64,000 bases of DNA from Pseudomonas entomophila (GTDB taxonomy: Bacteria; Pseudomonadota; Gammaproteobacteria; Pseudomonadales; Pseudomonadaceae), in NCBI RefSeq assembly GCF_018417595.1, contig NZ_CP070982.1:5693001-5757000 (forward strand). Reading direction: 5' to 3'. Of the stretch, positions 22,208 through 29,195 are shown one piece after another. The first letter of the stretch is position 1, and every line of letters starts with the position of its first letter. Both the position numbers and the translations under genes were made by a program. The notes below the pieces were generated by a model. That model searched no databases. It was given only the letters and a program-made list of their open reading frames with translations, and was not told the origin of the DNA.

Positions 22208-22690
22208 TTACGCCTGCCTCGCTTGCGGCTTGAGCCGCACATATAGGGTTTTGTCGACCCGCGCCACCAGCTCGCCGGCACCGTCGCGGATCTCCACCTG
22301 CAACCGGGGCAGGTATTTCTTGCCGCTGGCGGTCTGCTGGCGGATGTCGTCCAGCAGCGCGTCATCGACGTGCAGTTCGGCATATACCGGGCCCTTGCCC
22401 GGCGAGATGAAATCGATGCTGGCGGCCTTGTCCCAGACGATGTACTCGCGCCCCAGCTGCTCGATCAGCAGCAGCATGTAGAACGGGTCGACCATCGAAT
22501 ACAGGCTGCCGCCGAACTGGGTGCCGACGTAGTTGCGATTCCACCGCGTCAGCTTCATGCGCACCTTGACGCGGCGCATGTCCGGGCTGATTTCCTGGAT
22601 GTGGATGCCAGCACCGAGGTAAGGCGGGTAGAGATTCAGCAGCCAACGCAGCATGCGGGCTCGGCGCGCGAGCTTGCGGGAGTCGCTCAT
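22208..22690 (-). CDS. DUF4442 hot-dog-fold protein, putative thioesterase
   Basis: This 160-residue protein resembles the DUF4442 branch of the hot-dog thioesterase superfamily: RVKVRMKLTRWNRNYVGTQF followed by GGSLYSMVDPFYMLLL is the typical helix-after-strand pattern with an Asp in the substrate region. It is wedged between ubiH (4-base ATGA overlap) and ubiI (3-base gap), so it should be made with the ubiquinone enzymes. Acyl-CoA or acyl-ACP hydrolysis is the family expectation; a link to quinone synthesis is context only. Confidence 0.75.
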   Translation of the reverse strand: MSDSRKLARRARMLRWLLNLYPPYLGAGIHIQEISPDMRRVKVRMKLTRWNRNYVGTQFGGSLYSMVDPFYMLLLIEQLGREYIVWDKAASIDFISPGKGPVYAELHVDDALLDDIRQQTASGKKYLPRLQVEIRDGAGELVARVDKTLYVRLKPQARQA

Positions 22691-23886
22691 GCCTGGCCTC
22701 GCGGGTCGGGGCGTGTACCCAGGCCCATGGCCTGGCGGGCGAACCAGCTTTTCGCCGGGGGCAGCAGGTCAAGGCCGAGCAAACCGATATTGCGCCCAGC
22801 CGCCATCAAAGGCTGGTTGCTGCCAAACAGGCGGGTGACCTGGTCGGAGAAGCCGATGGTCATCGCCTGGTCGAGGCGCTGGCGCGTCTGGTAGACCTGC
22901 AGCGTGGCCAGGTCGCCGGGTTGCTGCGGGCCGGCCAGCAACGCTTCGGCCAACGCCTGCACATCGCGCAGCGACAGGTTGAAACCCTGGCCGGCGATCG
23001 GGTGCAGGCTGTGGGCGGCGTTGCCCAGTACCACCAGGTGCGGGCGCACCTGCTCCTCGGCCTCGACCAGCGCCAGCGGATACAGATGGCGGGCGCCTAC
23101 CTGGCGCAGCGCGCCCAGGCGATAGCCGAAGGCGTCCTGCAGCTCGCGCAGGAAACTGCGTTCATCGAGTTCAGCCAGGCGCCTGGCGTCCATCCCCTGG
23201 CGGGTCCAGACCAACGCGCAGCGGTTCTCGGAGAGCGGCAGCAACGCCATCGGGCCTTGCTCGGTGAAGCGTTCGAAGGCTTGGCCGCCGTGGGCCTCGC
23301 CGGGGGTGATGTTGGCGATCAGTGCGCTCTGGTCATAGGGCGTGCGGCGCACATGAATGCCCAACTGCTCGCGCAAACCCGAGCGACCGCCGTCGGCCAG
23401 TACGGCCAGGTCGCACTCAAGCGAGGTGTCGTCGTCCAGCTGCAAGCAATAGCCACCGGCGATGGCCTGCATGGCCTTCACTTCGGCCGGGCAGCGCCAG
23501 CTGACCACCTCGCTGTCGATGGCCTGCCACAGGCACTGGCCGAGCCAGGCGTTCTCCACCACATAGCCGAGCGCCGGCACGCCCTCCTCGCTGGCATCCA
23601 GGCGCGTGGCGCCAAAGCGGCCACGGTCGGAAACCTGGATCTGCAGGATCGGTTCGGCGCGGTGGCTGATGGCCTGCCACACCCCCAGTTGTTCGTAGAT
23701 CTGCCGAGTGCCGTAGGATAGCGCCGAAGAGCGCGCGTCGTAGCTGGGCTGAAAGCTGTCGCCCGGGGCGAACGGCTCGATCAGCAGGATCTTCCAGCCA
23801 CGCGCCTTGGCCGCGGCCTGCAGGGTCAACGCCAGGCTGGCGCCAACCAAGCCGCCACCGATGATCGCCAGATTGACCCGGTTCAT
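22687..23886 (-). CDS. ubiH: 2-octaprenyl-6-methoxyphenol hydroxylase type enzyme
   Basis: This is an FAD monooxygenase of the UbiH/COQ6 family, acting on the ubiquinone ring (C1 hydroxylation in E. coli). It has 399 residues. The motifs IGGGLVGASLALTL and LGNAAHSLHPIAGQGFNLS are present; the Asn in place of the usual Asp of GDAAH also occurs in UbiH of other bacteria as I recall. Its start overlaps the pepP stop by four bases and its stop overlaps the DUF4442 start by four, so it is translationally coupled on both sides, as with the pepP-ubiH pair known in E. coli. Confidence 0.92.
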   Translation of the reverse strand: MNRVNLAIIGGGLVGASLALTLQAAAKARGWKILLIEPFAPGDSFQPSYDARSSALSYGTRQIYEQLGVWQAISHRAEPILQIQVSDRGRFGATRLDASEEGVPALGYVVENAWLGQCLWQAIDSEVVSWRCPAEVKAMQAIAGGYCLQLDDDTSLECDLAVLADGGRSGLREQLGIHVRRTPYDQSALIANITPGEAHGGQAFERFTEQGPMALLPLSENRCALVWTRQGMDARRLAELDERSFLRELQDAFGYRLGALRQVGARHLYPLALVEAEEQVRPHLVVLGNAAHSLHPIAGQGFNLSLRDVQALAEALLAGPQQPGDLATLQVYQTRQRLDQAMTIGFSDQVTRLFGSNQPLMAAGRNIGLLGLDLLPPAKSWFARQAMGLGTRPDPRGQA

Positions 23887-25217
23887 GCGGCGTCCTCGCG
23901 GGCACCGAGCATCAATGCCTCGATGTCGGCGACGGTCTTGGGAACGCCTGAAGTGAGGATTTCACAACCTTGCCTGGTGACTACCACGTCGTCCTCGATC
24001 CTTACGCCGATGCCGCGCCACTTTTTCGCGACGTTCTGGTTGTCGGCGGCAATGTAGATGCCGGGTTCGACGGTCAGCGCCATGCCCGGCTCGAGCACCC
24101 GCCACTGGCCGCCGACCTTGTATTCGCCCACGTCGTGCACGTCCATGCCCAGCCAGTGCCCGGCGCGGTGCATGTAGAAGGCGCGATGGGCTTCGCTGTC
24201 GATCAGCGCCTGTACCTCGCCCTTGAGCAGGCCCAGTTCCACCAGGCCTTCGGTGATTACCCGCACGGTCGCCTCGTGGGCGTGGTTCCAGTGCTTGCCC
24301 GGGGCGATCACTTCGAACGCGGCTTCCTGGGCCTTGAGCACCAGCTCATAGATGGCCTTCTGCTCCGGCGAGAAGCGCCCGCTGACCGGGAAGGTGCGGG
24401 TGATGTCGCTGGCGTAGCAGTCGATCTCGCAGCCAGCGTCGATCAGTACCAGGTCACCGTCCTTGAGCGGCGCATCGTTCTGCTGGTAATGCAGGATGCA
24501 GCTGTTGCGCCCGGCCGCGACGATCGAGCCGTACGCCGGCATCTTCGCCCCACCCTTGCGGAACTCGTAGTCGAGCTCGGCTTCCAGGCTGTACTCGTGC
24601 AACCCGGCACGGCATGCCTGCATGGCCCGGACGTGGGCACGGGCGGAGATTGCCGCGGCCTCGCGCATCACCTTCACTTCCGCCGCCGATTTATACAGGC
24701 GCATGTCGTGCAGCAGATGATCCAGGGCAACGAACTCGTTCGGCGGCTGGGCCCCCAGGCGGGCCTTCGAACGGATCACGTTGATCCAGTCCATCAGCCG
24801 CCGGTCGAACTCGGCATTGCTGCCCATGGCGCTGTACACCCGCTCGCGGCCTTCGATCAGGCCAGGCAGGATCTCGTCGATATCAGTGATGGGGAAAGCG
24901 TCGTCGGCGCCGAAGTCGCGCATTGCGCCTTCCTGGCCGGCACGCAGGCCATCCCACTGCTCGCGCTCAGGGTTGCGCTCGCGGCAGAACAGCACGTACT
25001 CGCCGTGCTCGCGGCCAGGAATCAGCGCAATTACCGCCTCAGGCTCGGGGAAGCCGCTGAGGTACTGGAAATCGCTGTCCTGACGATAGACGTGCTCGAC
25101 GTCGCGGTTGCGGATGGCGACCGCGGCGGCTGGCAGGATGGCGATGCTGTTGGGGACCATCTGCGCCATCAGCGCCTTGCGCCGACGGGCGTACTCCGCC
25201 TTGGGTATGTGGCTCAT
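23883..25217 (-). CDS. pepP: Xaa-Pro aminopeptidase P
   Basis: This is a dimanganese aminopeptidase that cleaves N-terminal residues next to proline. It has 444 residues from the ATG at 25217; the long upstream extension of the frame is out-of-frame ygfB sequence. It has an N-terminal creatinase-like domain and a C-terminal pita-bread fold with metal ligands in DAGCEIDCYASDITRTFP, HRAGHWLGMDVHD and GMALTVEPGIY. It starts 23 bases after ygfB and overlaps ubiH by four bases, the same order as E. coli ygfB-pepP-ubiH. Confidence 0.95.
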   Translation of the reverse strand: MSHIPKAEYARRRKALMAQMVPNSIAILPAAAVAIRNRDVEHVYRQDSDFQYLSGFPEPEAVIALIPGREHGEYVLFCRERNPEREQWDGLRAGQEGAMRDFGADDAFPITDIDEILPGLIEGRERVYSAMGSNAEFDRRLMDWINVIRSKARLGAQPPNEFVALDHLLHDMRLYKSAAEVKVMREAAAISARAHVRAMQACRAGLHEYSLEAELDYEFRKGGAKMPAYGSIVAAGRNSCILHYQQNDAPLKDGDLVLIDAGCEIDCYASDITRTFPVSGRFSPEQKAIYELVLKAQEAAFEVIAPGKHWNHAHEATVRVITEGLVELGLLKGEVQALIDSEAHRAFYMHRAGHWLGMDVHDVGEYKVGGQWRVLEPGMALTVEPGIYIAADNQNVAKKWRGIGVRIEDDVVVTRQGCEILTSGVPKTVADIEALMLGAREDAA

Positions 25218-25239
25218 GGGCAAACGACCCCGGTTCAGA

Positions 25240-25794
25240 TCAATGCAGCGATGGCTTGGTGGCGGGCGCTTCCGGCTTGGCCAGTTCCGTATACAGCAGC
25301 AGCGGCGCGACGCGCAGGTATTCCATGACTTCCATGTAGTCGTTTTCGCCGTCTTCGGACTCTTCCAGCGCTTCCTGGACCTGGGAGATGGCCACCAGGT
25401 CCTGGAGCACTTCCTTCGCGTCGGTGGACAAGTCCTTGCCACCGGCGTTCAAGCCGAAACCGGTAATGAAGCCCTGGCACCACTGGCCCAGCGCGGCGGC
25501 GCGGTCGGCCAGCGCGGCATCGTCGGACGGCAGCAGCAGGACGATGGCGACGTCCTCGCCGGTCAGCTCGGCCTTGACCATCTCTTGCAGGCCGACCAGG
25601 GCGTTGCGAACGGTGTCGCCGGGCTCGGTCTCGAGCAGTTGGGCCGCATCGGCCAGCCAGGCGTCGGCATCGAAACCGGCACCGGCGCAGCTGCGGCCGA
25701 TCAGCAGGCCATGCAGCTCGGCGGGAGTGACAGGGTGGCCATTGCTCGAGAGCAACATGGCGAAGGCGATGTAGGGCGATTGGGTATTGGGCAT
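25240..25794 (-). CDS. ygfB: YgfB/UPF0149 family protein
   Basis: This is a 184-residue acidic, helical protein of the YecA/YgfB family, with the landmark [14 protein letters not shown] near residue 30 and FITGFGL in the middle. It has no SEC zinc-binding tail. It heads the ygfB-pepP-ubiH-DUF4442-ubiI operon. In P. aeruginosa YgfB has been reported to affect beta-lactam resistance through AmpDh3 control; that role is literature knowledge and not readable here. It is divergent from the gene at 25932. Confidence 0.92.
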   Translation of the reverse strand: MPNTQSPYIAFAMLLSSNGHPVTPAELHGLLIGRSCAGAGFDADAWLADAAQLLETEPGDTVRNALVGLQEMVKAELTGEDVAIVLLLPSDDAALADRAAALGQWCQGFITGFGLNAGGKDLSTDAKEVLQDLVAISQVQEALEESEDGENDYMEVMEYLRVAPLLLYTELAKPEAPATKPSLH

Positions 25795-25931
25795 GGGCAG
25801 CTAGGCGCCAGACGGCGCAATGACTAGAATGGAGACCTTGTATCCTAGCACCGGCAGGCGCGCCAAGACCATCGGCACTGGCCGTCTCGCCCCTGGGGCA
25901 GGCATGATCGCCAGGTGAGTCAAGGAATCGA

Positions 25932-26150
25932 GTGCAACCCATGCAAGAGAACGACCTGCAAGCGCTGATGAGCCGGTTCGAGCTGCTGATCGAGCGCGTC
26001 GAGCAACTAAAACGGCAAAATGCACTCCTACTAGCTCAGGAACGATCCTGGCGCGAGGAGCGCGCCCACCTCATCGAAAAGAACGAGATCGCCAAACGCA
26101 AGATCGAGTCGATGATCTTGCGCCTCAAGGCCCTGGAGCAAGACTCATGA
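25932..26150 (+). CDS. Small coiled-coil protein, TIGR02449-like
   Basis: This 72-residue protein is almost entirely a coiled coil with regular heptads (LMSRFELLIERVEQLKRQNA to IESMILRLKAL). An ATG lies at 25941, but AAGGA is correctly spaced only for the GTG at 25932, so I use GTG; the difference is three residues. Its stop overlaps the zapA start by four bases, implying coupled expression. Together with zapA this suggests a division-associated role resembling ZapB, but no clear ZapB homology was seen. Confidence 0.8.
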   Translation: MQPMQENDLQALMSRFELLIERVEQLKRQNALLLAQERSWREERAHLIEKNEIAKRKIESMILRLKALEQDS

Positions 26151-26464
26151 GTTCAAGCAATAGCGTCACCGTGCAGATCCTCGACAAGGAATACTCGATC
26201 ATCTGCCCACCCGAGGAGCGCAACAACCTGGTCGGTGCCGCGCGTTATCTCGATGGCAAGATGCGCGAGATCCGCAGCAGCGGCAAGGTGATCGGCGCCG
26301 ACCGCATCGCCGTGATGGCCGCGCTGAACATCACCCACGAGCTGCTGCACCGCCAGGAACGCCCGGAAGTCGCCAGCGGCGGCACCACCCGCGAGCAGGT
26401 GCGCGACCTGCTGGAACGGGTCGACCAGGCACTCACCGACGATCCGGTTAGCAAAAACGATTGA
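26147..26464 (+). CDS. zapA: Cell division protein ZapA
   Basis: This is a 105-residue FtsZ-ring stabiliser. The N-terminal globular domain (VTVQILDKEYSIICPPEE and GAARYLDGKMREIR) and the C-terminal coiled coil after RIAVMAALNITHELL are as expected. It overlaps the preceding coiled-coil gene by four bases and is followed directly by the 6S RNA, the arrangement found in many gammaproteobacteria. The 6S promoter -35 lies inside its last codons. Confidence 0.95.
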   Translation: MSSSNSVTVQILDKEYSIICPPEERNNLVGAARYLDGKMREIRSSGKVIGADRIAVMAALNITHELLHRQERPEVASGGTTREQVRDLLERVDQALTDDPVSKND

Positions 26465-26476
26465 GATTGGTATACT
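26448..26476 (+). promoter_or_regulatory. Promoter of the 6S RNA gene
   Basis: TTAGCA (26448-26453), a 17-base spacer and TATACT (26471-26476) form a good sigma-70 promoter whose -35 overlaps the zapA 3' end. It predicts a start at about 26483. Confidence 0.75.
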
Positions 26477-26482
26477 GGCGCC

Positions 26483-26662
26483 ACTCCCTGGGGGATGCGC
26501 CAGTCGGTTATGTCCCTGAGCCGATACGCACAACCACGGGGGTTGCACGCTGGGGCCGGTGTGCATGTCCGCCCGACGGAAAGCCTTAACGCCCCCTGCA
26601 ATCTCCACCTTGAACTTTCGGGTTCAAGGGCTACACCGATAGCGGTCTTGTCGGGGAGCCTG
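26483..26662 (+). ncRNA. ssrS: 6S RNA
   Basis: 6S RNA binds sigma-70 RNA polymerase in stationary phase by mimicking an open promoter. The call rests on position (between zapA and the 5-formyl-THF cyclo-ligase gene, the conserved ssrS locus), a strong promoter just upstream, length about 180 bases, and a closing stem formed by CTCCC at the 5' end and GGGGAG at the 3' end (about 26652-26657). No coding frame fits the gap. The exact ends are estimated. Confidence 0.9.
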
Positions 26663-26670
26663 AATTCTAT

Positions 26671-26700
26671 TGCCCGCCTTCCTGGCGGGCATTTCGTTTT
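26671..26700 (+). terminator. Terminator after 6S RNA
   Basis: GCCCGCC, a five-base loop TTCCT and GGCGGGC are followed by ATTTCGTTTT. The hairpin with a T-rich tail ends the 6S transcript ahead of fau, possibly with read-through because the tail is interrupted. Confidence 0.75.
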
Positions 26701-26732
26701 GGCCGCCAGCCTCATCGGGGACCGCCCGTGCC

Positions 26733-27341
26733 ATGACCGACATCACGCCGCTCACCCGCCCGCAACTGCGCCGCCTGCTGCGCAACGCCCGCCGCGCGCT
26801 GACAACATCCCAGCAACGCCAGGCCGCCTTCGGCCTGTACCGCCAGTTGGCGCAGGACCCGTTGTTCCGCCGCGCCCGGCATATCGCCCTGTACCTGCCC
26901 AACGACGGCGAAATCGACCCACGCCTGCTGCTGCGCGAAGCCCATAAACGCGGCAAGCATGTGTACCTGCCCGTGCTGCACGCCTGGCCTCGCACCCGCA
27001 TGGTGTTCCAACGCTTCGAGCCGGGCGAGAAACTGCGCCCCAACCGCTTCCGCATCGCGGAGCCGGTGATCGAACGCAAGCGTCAACGACCGGTCTGGGC
27101 GCTGGATCTTGTCCTGCTGCCGCTGGTCGGGTTCGATGAAGTGGGCGGTCGTCTGGGCATGGGCGGCGGTTTCTATGACCGCAGCCTGGCCTATCAGGCG
27201 CGGCGCAAGGCCTGGAAGAAACCACTGCTGCTGGGGCTGGCGCACGAATGCCAGAAGGTAGAGCGGCTGGCCCAGGCGAGCTGGGATGTACCCTTGCGCG
27301 GGACGGTCTCGGACCGTGGCAGGTACCTGGCGCCGAAGTGA
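26733..27341 (+). CDS. fau: 5-formyltetrahydrofolate cyclo-ligase
   Basis: This enzyme converts 5-formyl-THF to 5,10-methenyl-THF with ATP, relieving inhibition of folate enzymes such as those of the glycine cleavage system. It has 202 residues from ATG 26733; the upstream part of the frame overlaps the 6S terminator. The motif GGRLGMGGGFYDRSL with the catalytic Tyr and Asp-Arg is clear, as is the nucleotide-binding basic RNARRAL segment. The zapA-ssrS-fau order is conserved in gammaproteobacteria, where the 6S precursor can extend into this gene. Confidence 0.95.
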   Translation: MTDITPLTRPQLRRLLRNARRALTTSQQRQAAFGLYRQLAQDPLFRRARHIALYLPNDGEIDPRLLLREAHKRGKHVYLPVLHAWPRTRMVFQRFEPGEKLRPNRFRIAEPVIERKRQRPVWALDLVLLPLVGFDEVGGRLGMGGGFYDRSLAYQARRKAWKKPLLLGLAHECQKVERLAQASWDVPLRGTVSDRGRYLAPK

Positions 27342-27360
27342 ACGGGCGCGAAAAGGGGGA

Positions 27361-27516
27361 TCAGCGGTGCTGCTGTTGCGCGGGGTCGACCGGGGCCTGC
27401 TGATAGGCGGCGTCCAGCTTGCGCTCCCACAAACCCTGGGCGTAACCGGTGGTGACCACACCCAGACCGAAGATGAAGGCCAGGATCCAGAGCAGGTCCG
27501 GTTTACGTTGTTTCAT
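27361..27516 (-). CDS. 51-residue single-pass membrane protein
   Basis: This short frame is intact, with an ATG at 27516 and TGA ending at 27361. It translates to MKQRKPDLLWILAFIFGLGV, continuing to VTTGYAQGLWERKLDAAYQQ and ending in a Gln/Pro-rich tail. A basic start, a hydrophobic segment at residues 8-25 and a hydrophilic C-terminus suggest a small inner-membrane protein or an uncleaved signal anchor. A GGGGG-rich ribosome site precedes it. It converges on fau and diverges from the EVE gene. I recall similar small hypothetical proteins at this place in other Pseudomonas. Function is unknown. Confidence 0.72.
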   Translation of the reverse strand: MKQRKPDLLWILAFIFGLGVVTTGYAQGLWERKLDAAYQQAPVDPAQQQHR

Positions 27517-27556
27517 CGATTGCCCCCAATAAGATGGTCCATGCTCGGCGGCTTTC

Positions 27557-27586
27557 TTGATGGCTGCCGGAGCGTCTAGCTATAAA
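27557..27586 (+). promoter_or_regulatory. Promoter upstream of the EVE-domain gene
   Basis: TTGATG (27557-27562), an 18-base spacer and TATAAA (27581-27586) make a plausible sigma-70 promoter about 105 bases upstream of the EVE start. Confidence 0.5.
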
Positions 27587-27691
27587 ATCGGCGCATTTTC
27601 CGACAACGTGAGTCGACACGCAAACGTTGACGCCAACCGACTGTCGGTTTCATGCAACGAGTTATTTCAAACCCTTTCAGGAGCAGCATCC

Positions 27692-28141
27692 ATGGCCTAC
27701 TGGCTGATGAAATCCGAGCCCGACGAGCTGTCGATCGAAGCCCTGGCACGCCTGGGCGAGGCTCGTTGGGACGGTGTGCGCAACTACCAGGCGCGCAATT
27801 TTCTGCGGGCCATGAGCGTAGGCGACGAGTTTCTGTTCTACCACTCCAGCTGCCCGCAACCGGGCGTCGCCGGTATCGCCCGGATCACCGCCGCCGCCTA
27901 TCCGGACCCCACGGCCCTGGACCCTGAAAGCCACTACTTCGACGCCAAGGCCAGCACCGAGAAGAACCCGTGGAGCGCGGTGGACGTGGCCCATGTGCAG
28001 ACGTTCCGCCAGGTGCTCGGCCTGGGCCTGCTCAAGCGGCAGGCAGCCCTGGAGGCATTGCCCCTGGTGCAGAAGGGCACCCGCCTGTCAGTGATGCCGG
28101 TGACACCCGAGCAATGGGTAGCGATCCTCGCGCTGAGCTGA
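27692..28141 (+). CDS. EVE domain protein
   Basis: This is a 149-residue PUA-like EVE domain protein. The family opening MAYWLMKSEPDELSIEAL and the hallmark WDGVRNYQARNFLRAM followed by GDEFLFYHSS are plain. EVE domains bind modified bases and are sometimes associated with nucleic-acid defence; stand-alone copies like this are common and of uncertain role. The start at 27692 has AGGAG at good spacing; the 45 codons upstream in frame are spurious. It has its own promoter and stands between fau and the rbbA operon. Confidence 0.92.
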   Translation: MAYWLMKSEPDELSIEALARLGEARWDGVRNYQARNFLRAMSVGDEFLFYHSSCPQPGVAGIARITAAAYPDPTALDPESHYFDAKASTEKNPWSAVDVAHVQTFRQVLGLGLLKRQAALEALPLVQKGTRLSVMPVTPEQWVAILALS

Positions 28142-28235
28142 ATACCCGTCTATCGTCAGGGGTTTGACCAATATCAACGCGCCAGGAAGTGCGCCGCGCC
28201 AGGATTGAGGCGTGCAAGCCGCAGGATGCAGACCG

Positions 28236-29195
28236 ATGAACCGAATCGCCCCCAGACTCTTCGCCAGCGCCCTGATCGCCCTGCTGCTGGCGGCGGGTGG
28301 GCTGGGTTACTGGAAATCCCTCCACGACCGCCTGCCCGAAGGCCTGAGCATGGGCAACGGCCGCCTCGAGTCCACCGAAGTACAGATCGCCAGCAAGGTT
28401 CCCGGCCGCCTGGCCGAAGTGCTGGTGGACGAAGGCGACAAGGTCAGCCGTGGCCAACTGCTGGCGCGCATCGACACCCGCACGATGGAAGCCCAGCGCG
28501 CCCAGGCCGAGGCCGAAGTGCTGCGCGCCAACGAGAACTACGCCGCCGCCCAGGCCAGCGTGCAACTGCGTCAAAGCGAGCTGCTATTGGCCAGCCAGGA
28601 GCTCAAGCGGGTACGCGAGATCTACCAGCGCAAGTTCGCCAGCCAGCAGTTGCTCGACCAGCAGCAAGCCCGCTACGACACCGCCAACGCCGCCGTGGTC
28701 GCCGCCCGGGCGCAACTGGCGGCGATCAAGGCCGCCATCGGCGCCGCCGAGGCCCAGGTGGCGCAGCTCACCAGCGAGATCGACGATAGCAGCCTGCGCG
28801 CCCCCATCGACGGCATCATCCAGCTGCGCCTGGCCGAGCCCGGCGAAGTGCTCGGCGCCGGCGGCCGGGTGTTGATGCTGATCGACCCCAGTGACCAGTA
28901 CATGAACCTCTACCTGCCCGCCGCCACCACCGGTCGGCTGACGGTTGGCGATCAGGCACGGATCGTCCTCGACGCCCTGCCCGAGAAAGCCTTGCCGGCC
29001 AAGGTGGCGTTCGTCGCGGCGAAGGCGCAGTTCACCCCGAAACAGGTGGAGACCCGCGACGAGCGGCAGAAGCTGGTGTTCCGGGTGAAGCTGCGCCTGA
29101 GTGAACCCAGCGCGGTGCCCCAGGCCAAGCCCGGAATGCCCGGCGCCGGTTACGTGCGCACCGCCGACGTGGGCTGGCCGGCCAACCTGCAATGA
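28236..29195 (+). CDS. yhiI: HlyD-family membrane fusion protein, YhiI-like
   Basis: This is the periplasmic adaptor of an ABC export system. It has an N-terminal membrane anchor (about residues 8-25), a lipoyl-like half around VQIASKVPGRLAEVLVDEGD, a long coiled-coil hairpin (about 80-175) and the returning half ending RAPIDGIIQLRLAEPGEVL. It has 319 residues from ATG 28236; a GTG eight codons earlier (28212) is possible. Its stop overlaps the rbbA start by four bases. The yhiI-rbbA-yhhJ order matches E. coli. Substrate unknown. Confidence 0.88.
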   Translation: MNRIAPRLFASALIALLLAAGGLGYWKSLHDRLPEGLSMGNGRLESTEVQIASKVPGRLAEVLVDEGDKVSRGQLLARIDTRTMEAQRAQAEAEVLRANENYAAAQASVQLRQSELLLASQELKRVREIYQRKFASQQLLDQQQARYDTANAAVVAARAQLAAIKAAIGAAEAQVAQLTSEIDDSSLRAPIDGIIQLRLAEPGEVLGAGGRVLMLIDPSDQYMNLYLPAATTGRLTVGDQARIVLDALPEKALPAKVAFVAAKAQFTPKQVETRDERQKLVFRVKLRLSEPSAVPQAKPGMPGAGYVRTADVGWPANLQ

